NCBI RefSeq assembly: GCF_014635685.1
Contig: NZ_BMDH01000001.1
Location: 744,001-808,000, forward strand
DNA length: 64,000 nucleotides
Source: Galliscardovia ingluviei
Lineage (GTDB): Bacteria > Actinomycetota > Actinomycetes > Actinomycetales > Bifidobacteriaceae
Direction: 5' to 3'
Within the stretch, counting starts at the first letter, position 1. Each line of letters starts with the position of its first letter. Shown here in pieces: positions 52,972 through 62,599 of this stretch. The notes beneath the pieces were generated by a model that worked only from the letters and a program-made list of their open reading frames with translations, did no database searches and was not told where the DNA came from. Made by a program: the position numbers and the translations under genes.

Positions 52972-54630
52972 CTACTCAGCTTGGTATGCAATAGCAGCCT
53001 TGACCAAACCAGCAAACAAAGGATGTGGCTTAGTTGGACGGCTCTTGAACTCAGGATGAGCCTGTGTAGCAATATAGAATGGGTGAACATTCTGAGGAAG
53101 CTCCACAAACTCAGTAAGCTCACCATCAGGGCTCTGACCACTAATACGCAAACCACCTTCACGCAGCGCATCCTTATACGCCACATTCACCTCATAACGG
53201 TGACGGTGACGCTCGGTAATCTCCGTACTGCCGTAGAGTTGCGCCGCCAAAGAGCCCTCTTGCAAAGTTGCAGGATATGAGCCTAAACGCATGGTATGAC
53301 CCATATCACCCTTACCGGCAACAATATCCTCCTGCTCTTCCATAGTAGCAATAACTGGATTAGCGCAATCAGGCTCGAACTCTGTGGAATTGGCGTCTTC
53401 AATACCAAGCACATTGCGAGCATACTCAATAACCATAGACTGCAACCCCAGGCACAAACCAAGAGTTGGCAAACCATGTTCGCGAGCGTAACGCAAAGCG
53501 CCAATCTTGCCATCGATACCGCGAATACCAAAACCGCCAGGAATAACAATACCGTCTACCTGATCGAGAGCAGCTTCTGCACCCTGCTGAGTTTCGCACT
53601 TATCAGCAGCAACCCACTTCACATTTACCTTAGCCCAGTTAGCGAAACCGCCAGCCTTAATAGCCTCAGTTACAGAAAGGTATGCGTCTGGCAAATCAAT
53701 ATACTTACCAACAATAGCGATATTGACTTCGTGCTTTGGATGATGCACGCGCTCAAGTAGATCAGCCCACTCATCCCAATCGACATCATGGAATGGCAAA
53801 CCAAGTTCACGCACAACATACGCATCTAAGCCCTCATCAAAGAGTGCTTTTGGTACATCATAAATACTTGGAGCGTCCACGCAGTTGACTACGCCTTCTG
53901 CATCCACATCGCACATCAAGGAAATCTTATCCTTAATAGCCTGTCCTAGTGGACGGTCAGAACGCAAAACAAGCGCGTCTGGAGAAATACCAAGCTGGCG
54001 CAGCATCATCACGGAATGCTGCGTAGGCTTCGTCTTCAACTCATGAGCAGCGGAAATATATGGAACCAAAGAAACATGCACAAACATGCAGTTTTCTGGA
54101 CCTAAATCACGACGCACTTCACGTGCTGCTTCCAGGAACGGCTGGGATTCAATATCACCTACAGTGCCGCCAATCTCAGTGATAATAATATCTACATCAT
54201 CACTTGCTTGGGCACGCATGCGACTCTTAATTTCATTAGTAATATGAGGAATAACCTGCACACACTGACCAAGATATTCACCAGCGCGCTCCTTACGAAG
54301 CACTTCCTGATAAATCTGACCAGTAGTGACATTAGCCTTCTGGCTTAAGAACACATCCAAAAAGCGCTCATAGTGACCAATATCCAGATCAGTTTCTGCA
54401 CCATCTTCAGTCACATATACCTCACCATGCTGGAATGGGTTCATGGTGCCTGGATCAACGTTAATATACGGATCAAGTTTTTGCTGGAGTACACGAATAC
54501 CGCGTGAACGAAGAAGTCTACCGAGTGACGATGCCGTAAGGCCCTTACCAAGAGAAGAAACAACGCCACCAGTGACGAAAATATGCTTGGTGACATGCTC
54601 TAAATTATTGCCATGTTGTCTTCTAACCAT
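52972..54630 (-). CDS. pyrG: CTP synthase
   Basis: Makes CTP from UTP, ATP and glutamine. The 552-residue enzyme has the synthetase domain with [16 protein letters not shown] near the N-terminus, the linker, and a class I glutamine amidotransferase domain. The catalytic Cys is in LGLCLGLQS (near 393) and the His-Glu pair in AHPEF. ATG 54630 follows GGAATTCC. The frame is open for 41 further codons, but these run through the upstream gene's terminator hairpin, so they are not coding. It has its own terminator. Confidence 0.96.
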   Translation of the reverse strand: MVRRQHGNNLEHVTKHIFVTGGVVSSLGKGLTASSLGRLLRSRGIRVLQQKLDPYINVDPGTMNPFQHGEVYVTEDGAETDLDIGHYERFLDVFLSQKANVTTGQIYQEVLRKERAGEYLGQCVQVIPHITNEIKSRMRAQASDDVDIIITEIGGTVGDIESQPFLEAAREVRRDLGPENCMFVHVSLVPYISAAHELKTKPTQHSVMMLRQLGISPDALVLRSDRPLGQAIKDKISLMCDVDAEGVVNCVDAPSIYDVPKALFDEGLDAYVVRELGLPFHDVDWDEWADLLERVHHPKHEVNIAIVGKYIDLPDAYLSVTEAIKAGGFANWAKVNVKWVAADKCETQQGAEAALDQVDGIVIPGGFGIRGIDGKIGALRYAREHGLPTLGLCLGLQSMVIEYARNVLGIEDANSTEFEPDCANPVIATMEEQEDIVAGKGDMGHTMRLGSYPATLQEGSLAAQLYGSTEITERHRHRYEVNVAYKDALREGGLRISGQSPDGELTEFVELPQNVHPFYIATQAHPEFKSRPTKPHPLFAGLVKAAIAYQAE

Positions 54631-54699
54631 GGAATTCCAGCCTACCAGTTTGCCAAGACTCAGCGTGTTCAATAATGGCGCAATACAATGAATATACAA

Positions 54700-54719
54700 A
54701 AGGCGGCCGAAGCCGCCTT
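54700..54719 (-). terminator. Terminator with UUCG-type loop
   Basis: AAGGCGGC / GCCGCCTT, eight perfect pairs; the minus-strand loop is TTCG, followed by TTGTATATTC. It ends the LTA-synthase-like gene's transcript before pyrG. Confidence 0.88.
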
Positions 54720-54770
54720 CACCACAATGCACAATGCTTAAGTAATCGCTCAAAACTTAAAGCGAGCTAT

Positions 54771-56636
54771 TTACACCCGACTGTGAACAGTCCTACCGGA
54801 ACGATCAAGTCCCGCATTAGGCATTTCCAGCAAATCCTTCGCATAATACTCGGAGTACAGCGAGAGCTGGTAATCAACATGCTTTAACCCATCGCGCTCA
54901 ATAAGCGTTGGAGTATTTGATGCCAGATTCGTACCAAGACCTAAACGATCACCGGTAATTTTGACGCCCAGAGAAGCCATAATTGTTGGGAAATAATCAA
55001 ACGGCGCATATTGACGCTGATGCATCTTAATATTCATATCGCCTGCCTCATCAAAGGCAGGATTGATAAACATATTGAAGGTCGTGCGTTCATAGCTTGG
55101 ATCCCAGCCAACAAAGAACTTCTTATCCATGGAAAGATGATCGCCGGTTACCACAATTGACGTGTTCCTATAGAACGGCTGTGCTTGAATCCAACGAATA
55201 AACTGCGTAATCTGCTTCTGCGAATGGAAAATCACATTAGCATACTGCTGCTCAAACTTATGCTCAGTCTCAGGTTCCATATAACCATCAGGGAAATGAG
55301 AATCAGCATTCTCCATAATAAAGGCAAATGGCTTACCCTCTCCCGCTAAGCGAGTCAGTTCGGTTTTCGCATATTCGTAGAGCTTATTATCCTCGTAACC
55401 CCACCACACTTTGTAGTTTGGAGGAATTAACCCCTGCTTAATAGCATACTGATGATCGAAAATTTTCTGTGTGCCGTGCGTACTATAAAAAGCAGTCAAC
55501 CCACCAAAATCAGCATCAGCACCAAACATTACCGTCTCGTTATAGCCTTGTTTATGCAGCAAATCCGTATATCCTATAGCACCCGGCAAGTACCTGCCAT
55601 CCAAACCATAAGAGTTACCATCAGTTGGTACTTTCAGTGGCACACCAAAATTCATATTGGTCATACCAGCCGTTGACCAACTCGAACCATAAATCTGGTG
55701 AGGCCCGCCAAATGTATCAGTATGTGAAAAATGAACAGCACCCTCGTCTGCGAACGCCATTAAATCAGGCATAAGATTTTCATCCATATACCCGCCATTG
55801 GCTTTATCAAGATAGGAATTTTCTGCAGACTCAAAATAAATATGAATCAAATTGCGCTTCTGCTGTGGAAAATGCACATTCTTAGTTGAAGGTCGCACAT
55901 AATTATCTGCAATATACGTAGATTTCACATTATATGCATCCCATACTTTCTTCAAATGCATGCTATTCCAAGAATATACAGCACCTGCAATCAGCACTGC
56001 AATTGCCAGCATAGAAGCAATAGTTTTTACCCAAGTATTGCGAATAATAGTGCGTTCACGCCAAGTAACGGTAATAGGTGCCAGCATCAAAAAAGCAAGG
56101 AAGGCAACAACACATACCGCTAGTAACACTGGACGAGCAAAAATATCATTGACAGCGCCGTTCTCTCCACCAGAAATTGGAGAGAAGAAATTGAACATCA
56201 TTTGTTCAGGAGTAAGCGCCCCAATGAAATCACGATACCACCATGATCCAAAGCCCAATACTGCACCAAGAGTTGCGGCGATGAGCGAGCAAACTATCGC
56301 GATAATGCGCCAAACCGTATACTTTGATCCTTCAGCATCAATACGTAGCACGCCACGGAATGCAAACTTAAAGACCAGCAAGATAGCGCCGACAATAAGG
56401 GCAGTAGCCATAAATTGTGCTACAAACCATGTACGATACGATGCTACAACAAAATATCCATCATTGTTGAACACGAATCGAGTAATCAGCATGGTCAGAA
56501 GATCGACCGCAATAGTATCAACAATTATTGAGCCAATAGTACGCACACGATTGGGTCTGCGCATGGCAAGATTATCAAGGACCCCGATAATGCATCCAGG
56601 AATAAGCCAAGAAAACAGCAAACCTAAGACTGCCAT
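54771..56636 (-). CDS. LTA synthase family membrane phosphoglycerol transferase
   Basis: A 621-residue protein with five to six N-terminal membrane helices (about residues 1-235) and an extracellular sulfatase-fold domain. Metal and catalytic features include IHIYFESAENSYLD, SSWSTAGMTNM with the likely nucleophilic Thr near residue 322, MFGADADFGG and VVTGDHLSMD. These match LtaS/MdoB-type enzymes, which move glycerol-phosphate from phosphatidylglycerol onto a teichoic acid chain or a glycan. The acceptor here cannot be read from the sequence. GAGAGGAA precedes ATG 56636. It follows aroQ after ~90 bp but has its own strong terminator. Confidence 0.87.
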   Translation of the reverse strand: MAVLGLLFSWLIPGCIIGVLDNLAMRRPNRVRTIGSIIVDTIAVDLLTMLITRFVFNNDGYFVVASYRTWFVAQFMATALIVGAILLVFKFAFRGVLRIDAEGSKYTVWRIIAIVCSLIAATLGAVLGFGSWWYRDFIGALTPEQMMFNFFSPISGGENGAVNDIFARPVLLAVCVVAFLAFLMLAPITVTWRERTIIRNTWVKTIASMLAIAVLIAGAVYSWNSMHLKKVWDAYNVKSTYIADNYVRPSTKNVHFPQQKRNLIHIYFESAENSYLDKANGGYMDENLMPDLMAFADEGAVHFSHTDTFGGPHQIYGSSWSTAGMTNMNFGVPLKVPTDGNSYGLDGRYLPGAIGYTDLLHKQGYNETVMFGADADFGGLTAFYSTHGTQKIFDHQYAIKQGLIPPNYKVWWGYEDNKLYEYAKTELTRLAGEGKPFAFIMENADSHFPDGYMEPETEHKFEQQYANVIFHSQKQITQFIRWIQAQPFYRNTSIVVTGDHLSMDKKFFVGWDPSYERTTFNMFINPAFDEAGDMNIKMHQRQYAPFDYFPTIMASLGVKITGDRLGLGTNLASNTPTLIERDGLKHVDYQLSLYSEYYAKDLLEMPNAGLDRSGRTVHSRV

Positions 56637-56726
56637 AGTATTCCTCTCTTTTGATTCGGCTTAACTTTATCAGAAGAGAGGAATAGTAAAAGAAGAGCAA
56701 TAGCAGGTATGGCGAAATAAGGCAGT

Positions 56727-57173
56727 CTACTGTGCTAAACAGTGTGCTACAGCTTCAAGTGCCAACTTGTACCCGTAAAAGCCCATACCAGTAATCGTTG
56801 CTGTTGCCACTGGAGAAATTACAGAATGCCTGCGGAATGATTCTCGCGCAGCAGGATTGGAAATATGCACTTCGATCAATGGTAAGCCGGCATCACCAAG
56901 CATATGAGCCGCATCAGCTAAACCATATGAATAATGAGTAAATGCAGCTGGATTCATCACCACTGGCGTGCCTTCGTCCGCAGCTTGGTGCATCCAGCCA
57001 ATCATCGTTGCCTCGTCATCAGTTTGTCGAACTTCAACATCAAGCCCAAGTTCTTGTCCCCATGCACGGCAATCGGCACGCAGTGTGTCAAGATCTTGAT
57101 GCCCATACACATCTGGTTCTCGAACCCCGAGCCTGCCTAAATTAGGTCCATTAACCACAATAACTCGCGTCAT
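56727..57173 (-). CDS. aroQ: Type II 3-dehydroquinate dehydratase
   Basis: Third step of the shikimate pathway: dehydrates 3-dehydroquinate. A 148-residue flavodoxin-like subunit (dodecamer in this family) with VVNGPNLGRLGVREPDVYG at the N-terminus (catalytic Tyr), NPAAFTHYSYGL and EVHISNPAARESFRRHSVISP. ATG 57173 has AGGAG upstream and starts eight bases after the aroKB stop codon, so the two are coupled. It ends the aroC-aroKB-aroQ group. Confidence 0.95.
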   Translation of the reverse strand: MTRVIVVNGPNLGRLGVREPDVYGHQDLDTLRADCRAWGQELGLDVEVRQTDDEATMIGWMHQAADEGTPVVMNPAAFTHYSYGLADAAHMLGDAGLPLIEVHISNPAARESFRRHSVISPVATATITGMGFYGYKLALEAVAHCLAQ

Positions 57174-57181
57174 TATCACTC

Positions 57182-58807
57182 CTATGCTTGAATTTTCTTA
57201 AATGCTTCCGCTACCGCATCAGCTGGAGGATTTTCCACATGCTGCACAGAGCCAATACCATCGATCAGCACAAAGCGCAACATGTTGCCACGAGCTTTCT
57301 TATCTTTATGCATGAGTGCCAACACATCGTCGAAATTATCATGCTTCCAGCTGATAGGCAATCCAAGTGAAGTAAGCAAGCTGCGATGCATGTCGACCAA
57401 ATCTTGATCAATCATACCAAGTAGATGTGCAAGCTCAGCAGCGTACACCATACCTACTGCCACCGCATTACCATGACGCCAACTGAAATGCTCTAACGCC
57501 TCAATTGCATGCGCCAAGGTATGCCCATAGTTAAGGAATTCGCGCAATCCTTGCTCTGTAAAATCCGCATTCACGTGATGCACCTTCACACGAACAGTAC
57601 GCTCAATAAGTTCGCATACAACCGGCTGTAGCTCCTCAAGCGAAGTTTCAGGCTGCCACTGGCGTAATTGGTCTGCATGATTTTGCAAAATATGCAAGAT
57701 TTCTGCATCCATAATAAAACCAGATTTAGCAACTTCGCCTAAGCCTTCGATGAAAATATCATTCGGCAAGCTGATCAATGTAGAGGTATCAGCCAGTACG
57801 CCAGATGGCATATAGAACGAGCCTACAAGATTCTTTCCAGCCGCGGTGTTAATACCAGTTTTGCCTCCTGTAGAAGCATCCACCATTGCCAGTAACGAAG
57901 TCGGGCAGTTCACGTAGCGAATTCCACGCATCCACGTGGCAGCAATAAAACCTGCCACATCAGTAGCCGCACCACCGCCAACACCGACAATAGCATCCGA
58001 ACGAGTGAAGCCATCATCGCCAAGTCTGCGCCATACTCCATCAGCAACTTGCACAGTTTTACCTGCTTCTGCATCTGGAATAGTAATATCGCTAACTTGG
58101 TATCCTGCTTTTCGCAATAACGTGCGAACACGATCCGAGTGACGCTGTACAGGCTGCGTATGAATAAGCGCCACACGCACAGGTTGCTTACCCAACATGT
58201 GCTCTAACGATGTCAATACCCCATCGCCAATACACACATCATATGGTTGTGCTCCAGCGCTTGAGACGTGAACTATACGTTGGTCGATCATATGCTGTAC
58301 CTTCTTTGCTGCTATTGTTGGCGTTAATCCATGCGTACTCACGAGCACATTCGCAACTTGGCGAAATACTGGATCACGCTGCTCATACAGTGCCATCCAT
58401 CGAGCGTCGGCATCTCCATTAAGCATGGGTCGTCCTCCGCCGCGTCGAGCACGTTCCATCGCTTCCTCAGGAGCAGCCATCAAATATAAAACTTTACCAC
58501 CCTGCGCCTTGTATGTTTCTAGAAGCTGTTGCACGCGCTCAGTCATAGGAGCCCCACCACCAAGCGAAAACACTCCAGGATGTGTAGCAAGGGTATGCTC
58601 AATTACATCAGCTTCGATCCGACGAAACTCTGGCTCACCAAACTGCTCAAAAAACTCAGGAATAGTCATTCCAATCTGATGTTCGATAGCAATATCAGCA
58701 TCAACAAAAGGAATATCCATCAAATGAGCCACTTCTCGACCAACACGAGTTTTGCCAGCACCCATCATGCCAATAATCACTGCACACGGTGCAGCTGAGC
58801 TACACAT
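57182..58807 (-). CDS. aroKB: Fused shikimate kinase / 3-dehydroquinate synthase
   Basis: One 541-residue polypeptide for two shikimate-pathway steps. Residues ~1-175 are shikimate kinase, with P-loop GMMGAGKT, the shikimate-binding DADIAIE and SLGGGAP. Residues ~185-541 are dehydroquinate synthase, with [19 protein letters not shown] and the zinc ligands ([32 protein letters not shown]). The fusion order AroK-AroB is known from bifidobacteria; in mycobacteria the two are separate neighbours. ATG 58807 follows GGTGG; the ATG 24 bases earlier has no site. Confidence 0.94.
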   Translation of the reverse strand: MCSSAAPCAVIIGMMGAGKTRVGREVAHLMDIPFVDADIAIEHQIGMTIPEFFEQFGEPEFRRIEADVIEHTLATHPGVFSLGGGAPMTERVQQLLETYKAQGGKVLYLMAAPEEAMERARRGGGRPMLNGDADARWMALYEQRDPVFRQVANVLVSTHGLTPTIAAKKVQHMIDQRIVHVSSAGAQPYDVCIGDGVLTSLEHMLGKQPVRVALIHTQPVQRHSDRVRTLLRKAGYQVSDITIPDAEAGKTVQVADGVWRRLGDDGFTRSDAIVGVGGGAATDVAGFIAATWMRGIRYVNCPTSLLAMVDASTGGKTGINTAAGKNLVGSFYMPSGVLADTSTLISLPNDIFIEGLGEVAKSGFIMDAEILHILQNHADQLRQWQPETSLEELQPVVCELIERTVRVKVHHVNADFTEQGLREFLNYGHTLAHAIEALEHFSWRHGNAVAVGMVYAAELAHLLGMIDQDLVDMHRSLLTSLGLPISWKHDNFDDVLALMHKDKKARGNMLRFVLIDGIGSVQHVENPPADAVAEAFKKIQA

Positions 58808-58870
58808 ATTCCACCCACCTACTACTCTCATTACGCATTTGCCCGTAGCCTTACAGCCTTGACATACAGC

Positions 58871-58908
58871 ATTGCTTAAGGATACGAGTTCACATATCCC
58901 TAAGCAAT
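58871..58908 (-). other. Hairpin between aroC and aroKB
   Basis: ATTGCTTA-GGATA / TATCC-TAAGCAAT: 13 pairs and one mismatch around a ten-base loop, filling much of the 125-bp spacer. No T run follows. It could be a processing site or an attenuator for aroKB-aroQ. Confidence 0.5.
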
Positions 58909-58932
58909 TGCTCGCTTGACATCCTTACATCC

Positions 58933-60120
58933 TTAGCGCATATGCTCAGGCCAGGAATTAAGGTATCCTGCTACGTTGCGCTGGATTTCAGCAACACTAT
59001 CGCCACCGAATTTATCAAGCGCATACTGAGCAAGTACTAACCGTGTCATTGCCTCCACCACAATGGATGCCGCTGGCACCGCTGTCGTATCTGAACGCTG
59101 GTTAATTGCCTGAGCTGCCTCACCAGTGAGTACGTCAACAGTACGCAGCGCACGAGGGATAGAAGGAATTGGTTTCATTGCAGCACGTACGCGAATAACT
59201 TGACCATTGGAAGTACCACCTTCGATACCACCCGCACGATTACTCAGCCGCGTAATCTTACCGTCATCACCTACCACGATTTCATCATGAGCTGCAGAAC
59301 CAGGACGCTCTGCTTCTAAGAATCCATCACCAATTTCCACGCCTTTAATGGCTTGAATACCCATCACGGCACCGGCGAGCGCCGCATCAAGACGACGATC
59401 TGCCTCTACATGTGTACCGATACCAGCAGGAACACCATAGGCTAATACTTCTACTACGCCGCCCGCTGTGTCTCCGGACTTTTTAATCTCATCAATACGT
59501 TCCATAATGCGCTTAGCACCCTCTTCATCCAAGGTACGTACTGAAGAAGCATCAAGAGCAGGAACATCATCTGGAGTAGGAAGCGGCAAATCTGGGTTAG
59601 TATGTACGCCACCTAACGCTACAACATGCGCAACGGTGCGCACACCCAAAGTTTGCTCAAGCATAGCGGCAGCAACTGCGCCTAAAGCTACACGCGAAGC
59701 AGTTTCACGCGCACTAGAGCGCTCAAGCACAGGACGGGCATCAGTAAACCCGTATTTGCGCATACCCGTTAAATCAGCATGACCCGGACGTGGACGGGAT
59801 AAATGTGCATTACGTCCCGAATCCTCTAATTCATGGTCAAGCGGGTCAGCACTCATAATCTCAGTCCACTTTGGCCATTCTGTATTTGCAATTTCAATAG
59901 CAATTGGTGAGCCAAGAGTCACACCATGACGCACACCGGTTAGCAAACGTACACGATCCTCTTCAAATTTCATACGTGCACCACGACCATAGCCTAAACG
60001 ACGACGTGCAAGTGCTGCTCGAATGTCATCGGTCGTAATATGTACTCCAGCTGGAACGCCTTCAATCATAGCTACTAGTGCTTCACCATGAGATTCTCCA
60101 GCAGTCTGCCAACGGATCAT
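58933..60120 (-). CDS. aroC: Chorismate synthase
   Basis: Last step of the shikimate pathway: makes chorismate from EPSP with reduced FMN. The 395-residue protein has the three family signatures: [18 protein letters not shown] near the N-terminus, [17 protein letters not shown] in the middle and the C-terminal [18 protein letters not shown] precedes ATG 60120. It is the first gene of aroC-aroKB-aroQ. The divergent neighbour is an A24 peptidase gene across a 159-bp gap. Confidence 0.96.
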   Translation of the reverse strand: MIRWQTAGESHGEALVAMIEGVPAGVHITTDDIRAALARRRLGYGRGARMKFEEDRVRLLTGVRHGVTLGSPIAIEIANTEWPKWTEIMSADPLDHELEDSGRNAHLSRPRPGHADLTGMRKYGFTDARPVLERSSARETASRVALGAVAAAMLEQTLGVRTVAHVVALGGVHTNPDLPLPTPDDVPALDASSVRTLDEEGAKRIMERIDEIKKSGDTAGGVVEVLAYGVPAGIGTHVEADRRLDAALAGAVMGIQAIKGVEIGDGFLEAERPGSAAHDEIVVGDDGKITRLSNRAGGIEGGTSNGQVIRVRAAMKPIPSIPRALRTVDVLTGEAAQAINQRSDTTAVPAASIVVEAMTRLVLAQYALDKFGGDSVAEIQRNVAGYLNSWPEHMR

Positions 60121-60279
60121 GCGTACTCCTCTTCCTTCATTTGTGCCTATTAGTAGTGCTGCTGCAAGCGTCTATTCCTAGTGCCTGTTACACAGCCTAA
60201 TGCTAGTGCCATTGTAACGATAAACTCTTATTCGCAAAACACCGTGTCCACGAATACCAAACAGGCGTAGAGTGCAATT

Positions 60280-60735
60280 ATGGAGGATTTTATTCTTATC
60301 CCAACATTTCTTGCCCTACTTGTTGTAACATACACGGATATTCGTTATAGACGAGTACCGCGTATTGTTATTGGTGCAGGCTTGGGAACCCAATTGGTAT
60401 GTCTTATTGTGCTATCAACAATCACTCAATATTGGGATAACCTCATTATGTCCATAGTTTGTATGCTTGTGTGTACCGCAATACAATATATACTTGCTCT
60501 TATTCGACCCGGTGCACTTGGTCTTGGAGACGTAACAGCAGCGGCATTAATCACTTTTGCATTGGGATGGTTAGGTTTCATCCCCATACTGTTGTGGTGG
60601 TTATACAGTGGCATATGCGGGCTTATACAGTTAGCCGTAGCTCACATACGCCACCACACATCAATACCATTTATACCAGCAATGACATTAAGTTTTTGTG
60701 CAAGTGTAGCCACCCAAATGCTTATACTCACATAG
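60280..60735 (+). CDS. Stand-alone A24 prepilin-type peptidase
   Basis: A 151-residue membrane protein with about five helices. It has the two aspartates of GxGD aspartyl proteases of the prepilin peptidase family: Asp20 in YTDIRYRRVPR and Asp84 in GLGDV. It lacks the N-terminal methyltransferase domain of full PilD, like TadV/CpaA or the small mycobacterial homologue near aroE/aroC. It would cleave the leader of type IV/Flp-type pilins. No pilin or Tad gene is in the window. It is transcribed opposite to its neighbours mltG and aroC and has a poor ribosome site. Confidence 0.82.
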   Translation: MEDFILIPTFLALLVVTYTDIRYRRVPRIVIGAGLGTQLVCLIVLSTITQYWDNLIMSIVCMLVCTAIQYILALIRPGALGLGDVTAAALITFALGWLGFIPILLWWLYSGICGLIQLAVAHIRHHTSIPFIPAMTLSFCASVATQMLILT

Positions 60736-60768
60736 CATGTTACACAACGACAGTTATGTCATGACAAG

Positions 60769-61941
60769 CTAGTTATTGGCATGCTGCTGCTCATACGCTT
60801 TATATTCAGCAACATATTCCTCGAACTGATCTTTATCCGCTGTAAACTTTGTTTCGCCAGTTTGCAAATTCACCGTCACAAAGTAAATCCAATCTCCTGC
60901 TGGAGGGTCCATAGCTGCCTGAATAGCATTATCTCCAGGCATACTAATTGGTGTCGGCGGTAAACCAGCATTAACACGCGTATTATATGGATTTGTAGCA
61001 TCTTGTAATTGCGCATTCGTCAAATCAAGTGTCTGGATACCAAGTCCATAAGCAACCGTGGAATCCATACCCAAGGTCATGTTCTGCGTCAATCGGTTTT
61101 CAATAACACGAGCGACCTTACCGTAATATTCTGCCTTATTTACCTCTGCTTCTGCGATAGAGGCAATAATAAGAATACGCTCACGATCAGTACCTGCAGG
61201 CACACCAAGTTTATCCAGTTTGGCGATACGTGCGTGCACCATCTCTTGCAAAATCTCAGAGGCTGAATGCTTGGATTTCACATTGTAGCTTCCAGGCTCA
61301 ATCCAACCCTCGAACTTGCCTTGTGCTTCTTCAGGAAGAATTCCCTGTCCACCTTGGTCAACAATATTTTGGAATTCCTCACTATCGATGCCGGAAATTT
61401 GGGCAGCCTGCTTAATAATCTTGCTCATGCGCTCGCCAGGAGTCACAACCAAATAGCCACTCGCTTTGGTTGGATCGGTAAGAATAGCAACTACACTTGC
61501 TGCACTCATATGATATTTAAGATCAAACGTACCTGGCTGAATAGCAACATCTTTTTTGGAAGCAGCTAATGCCTGAGTAAAGGCACCAACTGACTTAACA
61601 ATACCTTCTTTTACCAGATTTTGCGCAACTTCACTTGACGATTGCCCAGATTCAATAGTAAAGGATACCGAACCATCTCCCGGTCCCTCATAATCTTCTG
61701 CTGTGGTACGTTGCACTTCAACTGTATTGATATTGCCAAGAGTGCGTACTACAGCGTATCCTCCACCAATCACACATGCAAGAACGATAATCGTGGTAAT
61801 AATAATGCGCATTCGTTTACGATTTTTAGCTTTACGCTGCTTCCTTTTTTCCCTTCGTGAGGGTTGCCCACTTGGTGGCTCAGGTATTGGACCTGTCCAT
61901 TGGGCATGATCATCAAAGAAATCGTGTAAACTTTCTGCCAT
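60769..61941 (-). CDS. mltG: Endolytic murein transglycosylase MltG
   Basis: Cuts nascent glycan strands in peptidoglycan. The 390-residue protein has a very basic cytoplasmic N-terminus (residues 1-43), one membrane helix (44-65), a LysM-like subdomain and the YceG catalytic domain. The catalytic Glu is near residue 263 in ASIAEAEV, followed by YGKVARVIENRL and ATNPYNTRVNAGLPPTPI. Its ATG overlaps the ruvX stop (TAATG). It converges on the A24 peptidase gene with 33 bp between stops. Confidence 0.93.
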   Translation of the reverse strand: MAESLHDFFDDHAQWTGPIPEPPSGQPSRREKRKQRKAKNRKRMRIIITTIIVLACVIGGGYAVVRTLGNINTVEVQRTTAEDYEGPGDGSVSFTIESGQSSSEVAQNLVKEGIVKSVGAFTQALAASKKDVAIQPGTFDLKYHMSAASVVAILTDPTKASGYLVVTPGERMSKIIKQAAQISGIDSEEFQNIVDQGGQGILPEEAQGKFEGWIEPGSYNVKSKHSASEILQEMVHARIAKLDKLGVPAGTDRERILIIASIAEAEVNKAEYYGKVARVIENRLTQNMTLGMDSTVAYGLGIQTLDLTNAQLQDATNPYNTRVNAGLPPTPISMPGDNAIQAAMDPPAGDWIYFVTVNLQTGETKFTADKDQFEEYVAEYKAYEQQHANN

Positions 61942-62528
61942 TATTCCTCCGTGTAAGCGGGGGTCACCGACTCGCTCCCAGCATACTGAGCCTGATACTC
62001 ATCTAACGCCGATTGCAATAAAACGACTGCTGACTGTTGATCTACTCCTGAACGGTGTTTTCTCATAGACAGTCCCGACTGGCTCATCTGATGATGTGCG
62101 GTAACTGTGGTTAAACGTTCATCTCGTAATATTATTGTTAGCTCCTGCAAGGTAGCAAGCGCTTGTTCTACAGATTGGTCGGCCTGTACAGATTCGGCAA
62201 ATTTGTCAGTTCCAGCAAAATTGTCGAATATGCCTTCTCCATCTTGTATTTGTGTGATGCGTTCTTCAATAGTGCGATGTAATGCTTTAACCCATCGTTG
62301 GGCTTTTTTCGCACTCGCACCCACGGTACCATCTAGTTGTAAGGGTAATCCAACAACCACCACACGCACATGATGTTCAAGAATAGTATCAACGACTTCA
62401 TCAAGCACATGAAAATAGTCACCATATGCTTGTAAGTTTCCAGCAGGGTGAGCTAATACCATGTTAGGGTCACTTAATGCCAAACCTACTCGTGCTTGAC
62501 CTAAATCAATACCTAACCAAATGCTCAC
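61941..62528 (-). CDS. ruvX: Putative pre-16S rRNA nuclease / Holliday junction resolvase YqgF
   Basis: A 195-residue RNase H-fold protein; family members mature the 16S rRNA 5' end or act as resolvases. It has GIDLGQARVGLALSD at the start, VVVVGLPLQLDGT in the middle and LRDERLTTVTA, then SMRKHRSGVDQQSAVVLLQ. It is ~45 residues longer than usual because of an acidic insertion at about 88-131. The GTG start has GAGG five bases upstream. It lies between alaS and mltG, as in most actinobacteria. Confidence 0.92.
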   Translation of the reverse strand: MSIWLGIDLGQARVGLALSDPNMVLAHPAGNLQAYGDYFHVLDEVVDTILEHHVRVVVVGLPLQLDGTVGASAKKAQRWVKALHRTIEERITQIQDGEGIFDNFAGTDKFAESVQADQSVEQALATLQELTIILRDERLTTVTAHHQMSQSGLSMRKHRSGVDQQSAVVLLQSALDEYQAQYAGSESVTPAYTEE

Positions 62529-62544
62529 ACTAACCTCACTTATA

Positions 62545-62587
62545 AACCCTATTGGCTTATAGTCATACGCTACATGCCAATAGGGTT
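62545..62587 (-). terminator. Hairpin between alaS and ruvX
   Basis: AACCCTATTGGC / GCCAATAGGGTT, twelve perfect pairs with a 19-base loop. On the minus strand it is followed by TATAAG. It probably ends part of the alaS transcripts and leaves ruvX-mltG at a lower level. Confidence 0.55.
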
Positions 62588-62599
62588 ATTGTACAATAC

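Noticed and set aside
55960-56664. 234-codon open frame opposite the membrane part of the LTA-synthase-like gene
   Set aside because: Mirror of hydrophobic codons; no start signal and no known motif.
60280-60735. A24 peptidase as part of a local Tad pilus locus
   Set aside because: No ATPase, TadB/C-like or pilin gene occurs anywhere in the window.
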